Assembly: GCF_002259795.1 (NCBI RefSeq)
Contig: NZ_MWXA01000004.1
Span: forward strand, 105,831-169,830
Source of the DNA: Bifidobacterium aquikefiri
Lineage (GTDB): Bacteria; Actinomycetota; Actinomycetes; Actinomycetales; Bifidobacteriaceae
Length of the DNA stretch: 64,000 bases
Direction of reading: 5' to 3'
Part shown: in pieces, positions 8,216 through 17,495 of the stretch
Layout of the letters: every line of letters begins with the position of its first letter
Position numbering within the stretch: position 1 is the first letter of the stretch
Program-made: the position numbers and the translations under genes
Notes under the pieces: generated by a model
Seen by the model: the letters and a program-made list of their open reading frames with translations, nothing else
Told to the model about the DNA's origin: nothing
Database searches by the model: none

Positions 8216-9055
8216 ATGCATCACACATCTAAGATAAGGGTGGCGTTACGCCACGTTGTAGTGATCTTGGCGGCCCTTATATTCGTTTTCCCCTTCTACT
8301 TCATGATAATCGGAGCCTTCCAGCAGAATCCGACGAACACTCCGGACAGACTGTTCCCGATGTCGGGCTGGACCTTGAATAACTTCATCGCTATCAACTC
8401 GCGCATCAGCCTGTTGGGATCGTTGTTCAACTCGCTCGTCTTCGTTGTCGGGGTACTGCTGGGAACGGTGACATTCGGTCTACTTACAGGATACGCGGTT
8501 TCCTGCCTCAAATTCAGAGGGAAAGGCTTCGTCTGGATATTAATGATGCTCGTACAGATGATCCCTTTCCAGCTGCTCATGATTCCGCTGTATGTGCAGA
8601 TCGCTCGGAACTACGGTCTTGGTGATACCTATATCGGAATTATTCTGCCCTTCGCCATCAATACCACGGCCGTATTCATCTTCGCCCAATTCTTCAAGGC
8701 TCTGCCGCCATCGATTTTCGAGGCTGCAAGGATAGACGGGGCCGGGGAGCTGCGGATACTATGGTCAATCGCCATCCCCATGGTGAGACCGGCCTTGGTA
8801 ACGGCTGTACTGGTGACGTTCATCGGCCCGTGGAATGAGTTCCTGTGGCCTTTCCTCATCACCAAAAACACGAGCATGCAGCCATTGGCTGTCTCCTTGG
8901 CGAACTTCATATCATCGGTATCGCAGTCGATGGCGAATCCCAATGGGGCAATCCTTGCCGGTGCGACCGTTCTCGCTTTCCCGGTGGTCGTTATCTTCTG
9001 TGTGTTCCAAAAATATTTCACTGCATCTGACATCGGATCAGCTACGAAAGGATGA
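8216..9055 (+). CDS. Sugar ABC transporter permease, MalG-type
   Basis: A 279-residue permease with about six membrane helices and the EAA loop SIFEAARIDGAGELRILWSI near residues 170-190. I prefer ATG 8216, which has AAGGAACG about 8 nt upstream; GTG 8210 in the same frame lies too close to that site. Its beginning adjoins the stop of the first permease and its end overlaps the in-frame region of the GH130 gene, so translation of the operon is tightly coupled. It forms the heterodimeric channel with the preceding MalF-type permease. Confidence 0.88.
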   Translation: MHHTSKIRVALRHVVVILAALIFVFPFYFMIIGAFQQNPTNTPDRLFPMSGWTLNNFIAINSRISLLGSLFNSLVFVVGVLLGTVTFGLLTGYAVSCLKFRGKGFVWILMMLVQMIPFQLLMIPLYVQIARNYGLGDTYIGIILPFAINTTAVFIFAQFFKALPPSIFEAARIDGAGELRILWSIAIPMVRPALVTAVLVTFIGPWNEFLWPFLITKNTSMQPLAVSLANFISSVSQSMANPNGAILAGATVLAFPVVVIFCVFQKYFTASDIGSATKG

Positions 9056-9063
9056 AAATCATC

Positions 9064-10068
9064 ATGACCGGAACGAGTTTCTTCACCGGCGCAACATTCC
9101 CTCTGGGACCGTTCACCCCATATGAGCATAATCCAGTGCTCAAACCTTTGGGTGGATCGTGGGAATCGTCGAACCTGTATAATCCCGCTGCCCTTGTGGA
9201 TGGCGATGAAGTGGTCCTTCTGTACAGGGCCCACGCAGAAGACATCGTCTCACACATCGGGCTGGCAAGAAGCAGAGACGGATACCACTTCGAACGGGAA
9301 TCCGAGCCAATCTTGTCACCCACGGAAGATTACGAACGCTACGGCTGCGAAGACCCACGGATCACCGCGATCGACGGGACGTACTATCTGACCTACACAG
9401 GTTGGGACAGACACAATGCGAGACTTTGCCTAGCAACCTCAACGGATCTACATCACTGGGAAAAGCATGGCCCTTTGTTCAAAGGTTTCGACACATTTGC
9501 CGCGACCAACACACCCCATGGGGGCGACTGGTCAAAGGCCGGCGTGATCCTGCCTTACCAGCTCAAGGACAAGTGGTGGATGTATTTCGGCGAGGGATCC
9601 ATTTATTGGGCCACAAGTGACGATCTAATTCATTGGACGCCCGGAATCCCCGACACTGATCCGCTGTACCGCTCCACCCCAGGCTCCTTCGACGCAGATC
9701 TTGTTGAGATCGGCGCCCCGCCGGTGCTCACCGAGAATGGTCTACTGGTATTCGTCATGAATGGAGCCACGCGTACCATCCGCGCAGATGGTGAAGTCGA
9801 TGTAGATTACCGATGCGGGCAATTCGCCATTGATCCCGACGAGCCAGATCGCGTGATTGCACGTATGAATACTCCGTGGCTCAAGCCACAGACCTTCGAG
9901 GATCTCAATGGCCTTGTCCCGAACGTCACCTTCGTGGAGGGATTAGTGTTGTTCAAGGGCAAATGGTTTGCATATTATGGCCAGTCTGATACCACGCTCG
10001 CAGTTGCCGTGCACGATCCGAAACAGACATGGGGCGGCAAATTGATGCAGGCAGCCGCTTCACTATGA
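9064..10068 (+). CDS. GH130-family beta-mannoside phosphorylase
   Basis: A protein of about 334 residues with the five-bladed propeller signatures of glycoside hydrolase family 130: SNLYNPAALVDGDEVVLLYRA, RSRDGYHFE, the GCEDPRI block carrying the catalytic Asp, YLTYTGWDRHNARL, WSKAGVILP and WWMYFGEGSIYWATS. Family enzymes cleave beta-mannosides with phosphate, giving mannose 1-phosphate and a shorter sugar, in the cytosol. With a mannose isomerase, a sugar ABC importer and a LacI regulator this makes a complete pathway for short mannosides. The exact linkage (beta-1,4 or beta-1,2; mannose or GlcNAc acceptor) cannot be told. ATG 9064 is favoured because GAAAGGA lies upstream; ATG 9052 overlaps the permease stop (ATGA) and has no spacing for a ribosome site. 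Confidence 0.88.
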   Translation: MTGTSFFTGATFPLGPFTPYEHNPVLKPLGGSWESSNLYNPAALVDGDEVVLLYRAHAEDIVSHIGLARSRDGYHFERESEPILSPTEDYERYGCEDPRITAIDGTYYLTYTGWDRHNARLCLATSTDLHHWEKHGPLFKGFDTFAATNTPHGGDWSKAGVILPYQLKDKWWMYFGEGSIYWATSDDLIHWTPGIPDTDPLYRSTPGSFDADLVEIGAPPVLTENGLLVFVMNGATRTIRADGEVDVDYRCGQFAIDPDEPDRVIARMNTPWLKPQTFEDLNGLVPNVTFVEGLVLFKGKWFAYYGQSDTTLAVAVHDPKQTWGGKLMQAAASL

Positions 10069-10094
10069 TGGAACTACATAATTGGCACAGGTAA

Positions 10095-10475
10095 ACCCAA
10101 GGCATCGGCCGGGCACTGAAACAAATAGGATCTTCATGGTCGCGCAGATCCTATGATCTTCAGCATTTCGGCACTGGGTTTCCAACGTCGCTAGGAGAAC
10201 CGGGCTGGTTGAACTCCGATGGGATGATCGATCGGTCCGGCAAACTCGTCGACAAGGCACTGCGCGACTTTACCAGTCCGCTTCATGAAGATGTGACCTG
10301 CGATTGGCATCCACAGGTCACATGGCTGGGCGGCGGTATGGGATCTTCAATATTGGAAGCGCGAATCTCGTCAGGAATCAGCATAATCATATTGCTGTGC
10401 TGCCTATTTGGGACCTGTTCCAATGCTTATCTGGAATTGGTGTGTATCGCCCAGTGTGCCAGTTGTTCGGCTTGA
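10095..10475 (+). pseudogene. Possible remnant of an unrecognised gene after GH130
   Basis: An open frame of about 127 codons without a clear start shows protein-like composition (FGTGFPTSLGEPGWLNSDGM, then IDRSGKLVDKALRDF and CDWHPQVTWLGGG) before turning implausible near 10380 and overlapping the end of the PH-domain gene. I do not recognise the family. It may be the 3' part of a decayed gene, or it may be chance. The gap 10069-10426 holds nothing else that I can support. Confidence 0.3.
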
Positions 10476-12103
10476 GTGGTTTTCAATGCGGAAAGCCTGA
10501 TTCTGGTATCTTTTCCAAATGCAAACAGAGGCATAATCAGCTTCTCCACATCTGCTCGCATACGCAGCGGTGTGGTATAGCGGTCCACTGTTTGGATTCG
10601 AGACCGCTTGGTAAACAGTGTGAACATAGTGAATCCCCTTGCACCGCCGATGACAATATGCTCATCGTCGAGGATCTCGTAGCCTTCGCATCGAGATTTC
10701 ATCAGCCGGAATACACACCAGAGACCGCCAAGCAGCACCAATGGCAGCACAAGCCACAGCATCCACATATGCTGCGTGAACACAGCAATTCCGATGAGTG
10801 CAAGACATAGGAATGCAGTAATTTCGAGCGGAATCAGCAGCATATAATGTAACAGCACACGAGCCGTATGGTTCAGTCGAGGTTGAGCAATATGCCATTT
10901 CGGGAGTATGCGCGATATGACGGCATACAGCTCTCGATCGCGGATTACCGGAATCAGATCAATGCTGCCGCTGTCACCATCATCATCGCTTCCATGAGCT
11001 GCACTCACGGCAACAGTGACGGAACTCAACTTCAAGACGCTTCGCAACACGTTTCGGTGAATGCTCACATTCTGAATCCGCTGCACCGGCACAACAACCG
11101 TGTGCCTGGTCAGCAAACCACGTTGAATCACAACATCGTCGCCACGCAATGATACCTGAAAATCATAGAACTTGAACAGAGTCGTCACGACACTGAACGC
11201 AACAGCGGCAAGAATCAGAACGATTGTCAACAAGCTGAAGGCAAATATCGAAGTTTGAATGAACTGCATGATCCGATGTTCGACATCGGCCAGAATGTGA
11301 GCGTTCACCATCTCGTTCAGCCTACCCATCAAGCCCAGCATGGCGAGAAGCGTTCCAAGAAGTCCCAGATTCGTCACTGCGAACACCACGATATCCCGCA
11401 GGTGCGCTCGATATACGGGTATATCTGCGTTGGGTTGGAAGGGTTGCGAAAGTAATGGCCGGGCAAGCGATGGCTGCACGGCAACAACCGTGCCATCAGG
11501 TCTGCCGTCAGCTTCTGCCTCTGCAGCCCCGCGTCTGTCCAAGACTGTGTCAGCATTGCACCGACTACTTCGATATCGTTCAAGCTCTGCCTGGATCGAT
11601 TCGTCAACAGCACTCAACACGATTTCTGCATCACTATCGCCGGCACTGGCAACGCTCAGCTTTATGGCATGGAAAGGCTGGAAATACAACGGCTGTTCCT
11701 TGCTTATCGCATGAACATGCGATAGCCCAATGACCTTGCGCTTGCGGTTGATAATGCCGCAACGGAATTGAATCGCTCCGTTCGATAGGCGAAAGGACTG
11801 AGTGAAGTACGTGAGCAATGGCATAACGACCACATTCGTCAACAGCAACACACCGAGAGCCACGAAGCACCAGAATCGCCATTGGGGACGATTGAGCACG
11901 ATAATGCCAATGCCCACCATCAGAGAGACGATTGACTTAAGCCCATCAACGATTTCAGACACCAGAAGGATTGGGTGCATGAGCCGCCATGAGGATTCTT
12001 GTGTGATCGAGCTGTCATCTGCACTGTTGTCTGATGTGGTATGTGAATGCACAACGCTGCTCGAAGGACTTGCTGGGGTCTTCGCTCCCCTGCTTGTCAT
12101 CAC
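10427..12103 (-). CDS. PH-domain membrane protein, YdbT-like (large)
   Basis: A 558-residue membrane protein with repeated bacterial PH-domain (bPH_2, formerly DUF304) modules. Each repeat follows a pair of membrane helices: the first pair is near residues 55-100, then VIGLSHVHAISKEQPLYFQ in the first PH module; a second pair lies near 230-310, followed by DVVIQRGLLTRHTVVVPVQRIQNVSIHRNVL; a third pair near 390-440 is followed by IVIGGARGFTMFTLFTKRSRIQTVDR. The YdbS/YdbT family is found in Gram-positive bacteria and its function is poorly defined. It follows the smaller PH protein with an ATGA overlap, so the two are translationally coupled and probably form a complex. The Ser/Thr-rich first 40 residues are likely disordered. 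Confidence 0.8.
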   Translation of the reverse strand: MMTSRGAKTPASPSSSVVHSHTTSDNSADDSSITQESSWRLMHPILLVSEIVDGLKSIVSLMVGIGIIVLNRPQWRFWCFVALGVLLLTNVVVMPLLTYFTQSFRLSNGAIQFRCGIINRKRKVIGLSHVHAISKEQPLYFQPFHAIKLSVASAGDSDAEIVLSAVDESIQAELERYRSSRCNADTVLDRRGAAEAEADGRPDGTVVAVQPSLARPLLSQPFQPNADIPVYRAHLRDIVVFAVTNLGLLGTLLAMLGLMGRLNEMVNAHILADVEHRIMQFIQTSIFAFSLLTIVLILAAVAFSVVTTLFKFYDFQVSLRGDDVVIQRGLLTRHTVVVPVQRIQNVSIHRNVLRSVLKLSSVTVAVSAAHGSDDDGDSGSIDLIPVIRDRELYAVISRILPKWHIAQPRLNHTARVLLHYMLLIPLEITAFLCLALIGIAVFTQHMWMLWLVLPLVLLGGLWCVFRLMKSRCEGYEILDDEHIVIGGARGFTMFTLFTKRSRIQTVDRYTTPLRMRADVEKLIMPLFAFGKDTRIRLSALKTTQAEQLAHWAIHTNSR

Positions 12104-12630
12104 AGATCTTCCTTGGTGGCCAGCACCTTGGCTGTAATCTGTTCAACGACCTGCAAAGCCTCATCGGAATTCAGCGCCTCGATATCCTCCGAACCGACCG
12201 CTGTGTGAATGGCTACGGCAGTAAGTGAAAACATGCGCAAGACCGGTCCTTGACGAGTATCGACATGTTGTACGCGATTGTATGGGACGACGGTCAGATT
12301 GCGCCAGAACCATCCGCGTCGGATAATCACCTGATGCTCACCGATCGAAAACCGGTTGATTGCATATTCATAACGGGAAAACAACGGCTGCACAATAATT
12401 CTGATTCCTGAAAGTACCGCAATCACCACGATCACGATGCGCTGCCACGATCCCCACCACCCCCAGCGAGGAAAGAACACTGCTGCAAGAGCACAGAGAA
12501 TCAATACAAAGCCCTGCCCGAATATGGTCGAAAGCATCCAAACCATCTTCACCCTTAACGGGAGTCGTCTCCATTGCTGTGTAGCCAGCCACGAATTATT
12601 CTGGTCTGTCTCTTCGTGTGCCTCACCCAT
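12100..12630 (-). CDS. PH-domain membrane protein, YdbS-like (small)
   Basis: A 176-residue protein with two membrane helices (about residues 30-75) and one bacterial PH module: YEYAINRFSIGEHQVIIRRG and LTVVPYNRVQHVDTRQGPV, the classic bPH_2 pattern. I take ATG 12630 (MGEAHEE) with AGAAAGG upstream; a TTG at 12651 would add seven residues. Its stop overlaps the start of the large PH protein, giving the YdbS-YdbT pair seen in Bacillus. The role is unknown, possibly envelope-related. Confidence 0.82.
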   Translation of the reverse strand: MGEAHEETDQNNSWLATQQWRRLPLRVKMVWMLSTIFGQGFVLILCALAAVFFPRWGWWGSWQRIVIVVIAVLSGIRIIVQPLFSRYEYAINRFSIGEHQVIIRRGWFWRNLTVVPYNRVQHVDTRQGPVLRMFSLTAVAIHTAVGSEDIEALNSDEALQVVEQITAKVLATKEDL

Positions 12631-12687
12631 AGCGCAAGGAACCTTTCTCAATGCTTATTCTTTCCACCATCACAAGGTTACAGAGGC

Positions 12688-12745
12688 TGTGCTTTCGGAA
12701 GTCACTTTTAGCTGATTCCGCTCAAAAACCGACTCACAAAGCACA
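12688..12745. repeat. 58-bp palindromic repeat, copy 1
   Basis: The outer arms TGTGCTTT and AAAGCACA are exact complements; the inner arms (GAAGTCACTTTT against AAAAACCGACT) are partly complementary. The same 58-nt layout recurs at 14394-14451 and 60113-60170. It lies between the PH genes and dinB. Confidence 0.7.
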
Positions 12746-12782
12746 ACGTGCAACGTGCGTGCCAGTCATGGTTCGTTCAACA

Positions 12783-14066
12783 CTACAGTCCGATATGAAT
12801 CGACTGCCTTCCATAGCGCTGACGGATAGAATCGACGGCTCTTTCCGTTTCGCCATGCTTTTCACACTGCACTTGATCCGGTTCGTTGAGAATGTCTTCA
12901 ATCGTTGCCTGAATCGCAGTGCTCCTGGCCTGAGTCAAACCGGACGCGCTTACCCCAGCCAAACGAACGCTCCGCGGCAAAGGCCGAGATTGCAAGACAC
13001 GCGATGATTGTTCCTCTTTCTGGTCATCCATACCCATCATGGTCTGAAACAGTGACCGCGCAATTGGATACATTACCTGGGCAGTGTCACATGGACGCTC
13101 GATAGTCTGCGCCTTCGTTCGATAGCTCAGATCATCGAAGCGAAGCTTCACCGTAATCGTGCGCGCCAGAAGATGACGCGAGCGCAGACTGGATGCAACC
13201 TCGTCAGAGCAACGCCGCAGGAGCGCAATAACAGGAAGAGCACTGTTCGTGTCCTTGGAGAAAGTTCGCTCTGACCCTATGGATTTTTCGGGTGCATGGA
13301 GCACAATTTGTCGTTCATCCTGACCGCGAGCCGCCTGATAGAGGGTATGCGCCAAACCCGGAGAAGCCACCATCTCCAAGAGTTCGGCCTCACTGTGCTG
13401 AGACAATGTCTCAACACCGTTGATTCCCCAAGAGTTGAGCCTTTTCTCGAGCGATGGGCCGATGCCGGGAACTGCACGCAAAGGCATCATCTGCACAAAC
13501 TCGGCTTGCCTTGCCACCGGAATCAGCAGCATTCCATTCGGTTTCGCATTGGTCGATGCCATTTTGGCAACAAGCTTGTTCGAAGCGATGCCAACGGAAC
13601 AGGTAAGCGAAAATCGTGAATGCACCTGGGTACGAATCCAACGGGCAATGGCTGATGGGCTTTTCCACCGTCGTAAGGCAGGCCCCACGTCCATATATCC
13701 CTCATCGACCGATACACGTTCGATACGGTCGGTAATCTGACTAAAAACCTCATCAAAGATCCGATGCGACATGTGCCGATAATATTGCATGTCAACCGGT
13801 AGAAAAATTCCTTGTGGGCACAGTCTGCGAGCTCTCGATACCGGCATTGCCGAGTTCACGCCATATGGACGTGCCTCGTAGCTTGCGGCGCTCACCACTG
13901 ATCGAGCGCCAGTACCGATAATCACTGGTTTACCGCGCAATTCTGGATGCCTCGCAACTTCGCATGATGCATAGAAAGCATCCATATCGATATGAAGCAT
14001 GGTGCAACCAGATTCATCGTGACCCCAATCACGCTTGGCGGCTGCGAGTCTCGGTGATGTGCTCAT
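12783..14066 (-). CDS. dinB: DNA polymerase IV (Y-family)
   Basis: A 427-residue Y-family polymerase for translesion synthesis. Catalytic motifs are clear: LHIDMDAFYASCE (first metal-binding Asp) near residues 24-36 and RVSVDEGYMDV (Asp-Glu pair) near 116-126; the steric gate aromatic lies in the first motif. The helix-hairpin-helix thumb is VPGIGPSLEKRL, and the little-finger domain follows (KSIGSERTFSKD, LARTITVKLRFDDLSYRTKAQT). Length and order are normal, with an extended C terminus that may carry a clamp-binding motif. The first 20 residues before the catalytic strand suggest the start may be slightly later, but the ATG at 14066 is reasonable. It is a single-gene unit flanked by palindromic repeats on both sides. 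Confidence 0.93.
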   Translation of the reverse strand: MSTSPRLAAAKRDWGHDESGCTMLHIDMDAFYASCEVARHPELRGKPVIIGTGARSVVSAASYEARPYGVNSAMPVSRARRLCPQGIFLPVDMQYYRHMSHRIFDEVFSQITDRIERVSVDEGYMDVGPALRRWKSPSAIARWIRTQVHSRFSLTCSVGIASNKLVAKMASTNAKPNGMLLIPVARQAEFVQMMPLRAVPGIGPSLEKRLNSWGINGVETLSQHSEAELLEMVASPGLAHTLYQAARGQDERQIVLHAPEKSIGSERTFSKDTNSALPVIALLRRCSDEVASSLRSRHLLARTITVKLRFDDLSYRTKAQTIERPCDTAQVMYPIARSLFQTMMGMDDQKEEQSSRVLQSRPLPRSVRLAGVSASGLTQARSTAIQATIEDILNEPDQVQCEKHGETERAVDSIRQRYGRQSIHIGL

Positions 14067-14240
14067 ACTTCAATCCTAGCGTTACGCGGCACCTATGACC
14101 TTTCTCTTTGGCAAAGGCAGAACGTGTGTAACGAAAGACAAATCACCCCTTCGGAGTGTTTGGTATGACCTATCCGAAGAGCATGGTAATATGTTATGCT
14201 GTTGCGCTTTATGGCTTCCACAAGATACCATCGGCGTGAT

Positions 14241-14327
14241 GGAGACGTGCCTGAGTGGCCGAAAGGGGCACCCTGCTAAGGTGTTGATTGCGCAAGCGAT
14301 CCAAGAGTTCGAATCTCTTCGTCTCCG
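14241..14327 (+). tRNA. tRNA-Ser (anticodon GCT)
   Basis: The acceptor GGAGACG pairs with CGTCTCC (14320-14326), with discriminator G. The anticodon stem GCACC/GGTGT encloses CTGCTAA (anticodon GCT, reading AGC/AGU), and a long variable arm typical of class II tRNA precedes the T arm AGAGTTCGAATCTCT. CCA is not encoded. A TATGCT at about 14196 could be its -10 element. Confidence 0.95.
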
Positions 14328-14331
14328 CGAA

Positions 14332-14366
14332 CAAGGGTTTTGGATATTCGTCCAAAGCCCTTTTTC
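14332..14366 (+). terminator. Rho-independent terminator of tRNA-Ser
   Basis: AAGGGTTTTGGA and TCCAAAGCCCTT form a 12-bp stem (one G-T pair) with loop TATTCG, directly followed by a run of T. It begins five bases after the tRNA. Confidence 0.9.
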
Positions 14367-14393
14367 CATACCAACACACTGAGTTACGCACGT

Positions 14394-14451
14394 TGTGCTT
14401 TGCAAGTCGGTTTTCGGGCAGATTCGAGCGAAAAACTACTTATGAAGCACA
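14394..14451. repeat. 58-bp palindromic repeat, copy 2
   Basis: TGTGCTT and AAGCACA are the outer arms; AAGTCGGTTTTC and GAAAAACTACTT form the inner arms with a GGGCAGATTCGAGC loop. It has the same length and arrangement as the copies at 12688 and 60113. It lies between the tRNA-Ser terminator and the end of dapC. Confidence 0.7.
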
Positions 14452-14487
14452 GCGTGAGAAGAGCTGAGGACCATAGGGCCTATGTGT

Positions 14488-15717
14488 TCAGCGAATCGAA
14501 GATTCTATCAGGCGGGCGGCGGCTGCACGAATTGCCTCATCTGAAGCAGTTATGGAGAAACGTAGGTATTCAGGGGCACCGTAGAATTCGCCAGGGCTCG
14601 GAACAATCCCCAGCTTCGCCAGCTGACCCATATCTTCCCAGCAGTTCTCTCCAAGCGTGTGCACCCAAACGTAGAGGGCACCCTGCGGCATATGGGCATC
14701 ATAGCCGTATTCCCCAAGCGCATTGACAAGCATCGTCAGACGCGTATGATATCTAGCTTTCTGCTCCTGAACCGCCTCGATGTCTCGCAAGGCAGCAGAC
14801 ATGGCATGCTGTACTGGACCGGGAATAATAAGTCCAATCTGCCTGCGATAGCGAATCATGTCTTCGATCAGTGAATCGTCTCCCGCAATGAATGCGGTGC
14901 GATATCCAGCCATGTTCGACTGTTTGCTCAAGGAGTACAGGCTCAGAATTCCGCGTGCAGATCCGGCGCAGACCTGAGGGTTGAGCAAGCATGGTGCCGA
15001 ATTGAACACCGAAGTCATGTCAATGGCTTCAGGCACATCGGAGTATGGGCGCTCCCCTATGTTCGTACGGTGTTCGGAGAGCGAGTAGTCATTGGCCTCT
15101 CGCCAGTCGAGAAATGCGTAGCATTCATCGGAAAGAACGACAGCACCAATTGCGCGTGCCGCCGCAACAATCGCAGCAAACTGCTGGGAGTCAATGATCT
15201 CGCCTGTTGGATTACATGGCGAATTGACCCAAATTGCCCTGACATTATCAATGTTCTTCCAGGAAGATACATCGGTGACATCATCGACCTTGACGACTGT
15301 GGCGCCTGCAATCTGAGTGCCTATCTCATACGTGGGGTAGGAAATCTTGGGTTGCACCACAACATCGCCTGCATTCAAGTGCAGTAGGCTGACCATCAAT
15401 GCAACTGCTTCCTTGGATCCGACCGACGGAACGACGGAAGCATGAAGCATCGTCAGATCAACGCCACGTTGACGAAGAAACCAGTCATGAATGGCATTGC
15501 GCAGTTCACCGGAACCTATGGTCTGAGGATAGCCGTGAGCGTCTGCTTCATCGGATGCCTGCGACAGTGCCGCACGAACCGACTGAGGCACTGGATCCAC
15601 AGGCGAGCCCACGGAAAGGTCAATGCATCCACCGTCGTATGACTGCGCAATGTGTCGGAACCTGGCAACACGTGACCAGTCATAAGGCGAATCGAAATTT
15701 TGAAATCCCACGTACAC
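14488..15717 (-). CDS. dapC: Succinyldiaminopimelate-type aminotransferase (DapC)
   Basis: A 409-residue class I/II fold-type I aminotransferase of the actinobacterial DapC group, which transfers an amino group from glutamate to N-succinyl-2-amino-6-ketopimelate in lysine and peptidoglycan precursor synthesis. Visible motifs are the N-terminal DLSVGSPVDPVP, GYPQTIGSGELRNAI, the PLP-binding VNSPCNPTGEI, LSDECYAFLDW, and LYSLSKQSNMAGYRTAF with the Schiff-base Lys and phosphate-binding Arg; FSITAS near the end carries the substrate-carboxylate Arg region. The start is GTG 15717, with TTGGAG four bases upstream. No dap genes adjoin it, so the specific activity is inferred from family resemblance. 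Confidence 0.8.
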   Translation of the reverse strand: MYVGFQNFDSPYDWSRVARFRHIAQSYDGGCIDLSVGSPVDPVPQSVRAALSQASDEADAHGYPQTIGSGELRNAIHDWFLRQRGVDLTMLHASVVPSVGSKEAVALMVSLLHLNAGDVVVQPKISYPTYEIGTQIAGATVVKVDDVTDVSSWKNIDNVRAIWVNSPCNPTGEIIDSQQFAAIVAAARAIGAVVLSDECYAFLDWREANDYSLSEHRTNIGERPYSDVPEAIDMTSVFNSAPCLLNPQVCAGSARGILSLYSLSKQSNMAGYRTAFIAGDDSLIEDMIRYRRQIGLIIPGPVQHAMSAALRDIEAVQEQKARYHTRLTMLVNALGEYGYDAHMPQGALYVWVHTLGENCWEDMGQLAKLGIVPSPGEFYGAPEYLRFSITASDEAIRAAAARLIESSIR

Positions 15718-15814
15718 TCACTCCAAGTTCAAGACGATATGAATAACTGCTCTTCAGTCTAGCTCAGAGCGATTAACCTGCGAGAGAATACATATGGAAA
15801 GCCGTTCGAACATC

Positions 15815-17329
15815 CTACTGTGCAATGGTTGCTGTGGGTGACCCGTCCTTCAACTTTTCATTGCCCAGGCGTGAATGACGATATGAGTAGCCAAAGTAAA
15901 TGATGAATCCGATAACAAGCCAGACCACGAAACGAATCCATGTAAGCACTGTCAGATTGAGCATGAGCCAGAAGCACGCAAGCGCGACCAGAATCGGGAC
16001 CCAGGGATTGCCTGGAATCGAGAATGAACGCCTTACATCCGGACGCTTGCGACGCATGATCGGCACGGAAATAGCCACAAGGGTGAATGCCGAAAGCGTG
16101 CCGATGTTAACCATGTCAGACAAGATTCCGATATCGAAGCACGACGCGATGATCGCCACCACAATGCCACCGATGATCTGAATCGATGCGGGCGTGCCAT
16201 GGCGACCGGTCTTCGACAGGCCGCGAGGCAGCAGCCCGTCGCGGCTCATCGCAAATACGACACGGGTCAAACCGAGCAGCAAGACCATCACGACTGTGGT
16301 GAGGCCAATGACAATGCCGAAGGATATGATCTTCGCTGCCCATGTGGCCCCCACAAGCTCGAATCCTGTGGCAAGCGACGGTTCGGCTGCCTTGGCGAGA
16401 TCCTTGTAGGAAACCATTCCGGTGGTGACTATGGCGACGAGAATATAGAGAACGGTGACGATGGAGAGCCCAAGAATGATGCCCTGTGGAACGGTTTTAT
16501 GCGGATTCTTGGCCTCTTCTGAAGTGGTGGCAACAACATCGAAACCAATGAAAGCAAAGAAGACGAGGGCAGCGCCGGAGATAATGCCCGGAACACCGTA
16601 GATCGATGGTGCCATGCCCGTTGCCCATTGCCATAGCGGTTCGGTCATCGTACCGGTAACCGTGGCACCCTTGACAGAGCCAGCAGGCTGAGACGTGGGG
16701 ATAAAGGGCGAATAGTTCGAAGCCTTGACATAGAAGAATCCGACAACGATAACGAATATGACGATGGCAATCTTGAGGATGGTCAATGCACCGTCGACTC
16801 GTGCGGAAAGCTTGGTTCCCAGCACCAGCAGCGTGGTGAAGAAGGCAACGATGATGATTGGGGCAACATCGATGTGGAACGAGCCGATAGCAATGTTCGT
16901 ATTAAACCTGATGCCCATCAGCTGCATGAAATCATTGAGATATACGCCCCAGTACTTGGAAATGACCGATCCTGCCATCAGCATTTCGAGGATGAGATCC
17001 CATCCGATGATCCATGCAATGATTTCACCGACTGTGGTGTAGGTAAAGGTATAGGCAGAGCCAGCGACCGGAATCATCGAGGAAAACTCCGCATAGCACA
17101 TGGCTGCAGCACCGCAGACGACAGCGGCCAGAATGAAGCTCAGAATCACGGCAGGACCAGCATGATAAGCGGCAGCCTGAGCCCCTACCGAGAATATGCC
17201 TGCGCCGACGGCAACTGCCACACCCATCACAGCCAAGTCCCAGGCATTGAGTGTGCGCTTGAGCTTGCGATGCTCCTCGCCAGTTTCAGCTACTGTTTGC
17301 TCGACAGATTTCGTTCTGAAAATGTGCAT
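15815..17329 (-). CDS. APC-family amino acid permease (YfnA/CAT-like)
   Basis: A 504-residue transporter with 12 or more membrane helices. The N-terminal LNAWDLAVMGVAVAVGAGIF is the signature helix 1 of the APC family, with the GAGIF substrate-carboxyl-binding break. PVAGSAYTFTYTTVGEIIAW and FFAFIGFDVVATTSEEAKNPHKTVP are characteristic of the cationic amino-acid transporter/YfnA branch. The start at 17329 (MHIFRTKSVEQ) is chosen because the upstream extension has no family content and a G-rich ribosome site precedes it. It is a single-gene unit. The substrate is probably a neutral or basic amino acid taken up by proton symport. Confidence 0.88.
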   Translation of the reverse strand: MHIFRTKSVEQTVAETGEEHRKLKRTLNAWDLAVMGVAVAVGAGIFSVGAQAAAYHAGPAVILSFILAAVVCGAAAMCYAEFSSMIPVAGSAYTFTYTTVGEIIAWIIGWDLILEMLMAGSVISKYWGVYLNDFMQLMGIRFNTNIAIGSFHIDVAPIIIVAFFTTLLVLGTKLSARVDGALTILKIAIVIFVIVVGFFYVKASNYSPFIPTSQPAGSVKGATVTGTMTEPLWQWATGMAPSIYGVPGIISGAALVFFAFIGFDVVATTSEEAKNPHKTVPQGIILGLSIVTVLYILVAIVTTGMVSYKDLAKAAEPSLATGFELVGATWAAKIISFGIVIGLTTVVMVLLLGLTRVVFAMSRDGLLPRGLSKTGRHGTPASIQIIGGIVVAIIASCFDIGILSDMVNIGTLSAFTLVAISVPIMRRKRPDVRRSFSIPGNPWVPILVALACFWLMLNLTVLTWIRFVVWLVIGFIIYFGYSYRHSRLGNEKLKDGSPTATIAQ

Positions 17330-17495
17330 ACCCTCTGATCCCCCACGCCCTTGTTGCGAAGACTGCAGTACGCCGCCTTGTGGAGTCATAAGTATATGCC
17401 GTTTCGTGATGCCCGCAAGCCGATTCGCACTCATTGCAGCGATTACCTGTCCTGTGGACACGGTGATCTTGAGCGTCGGCTAGATTACTGAGCAG

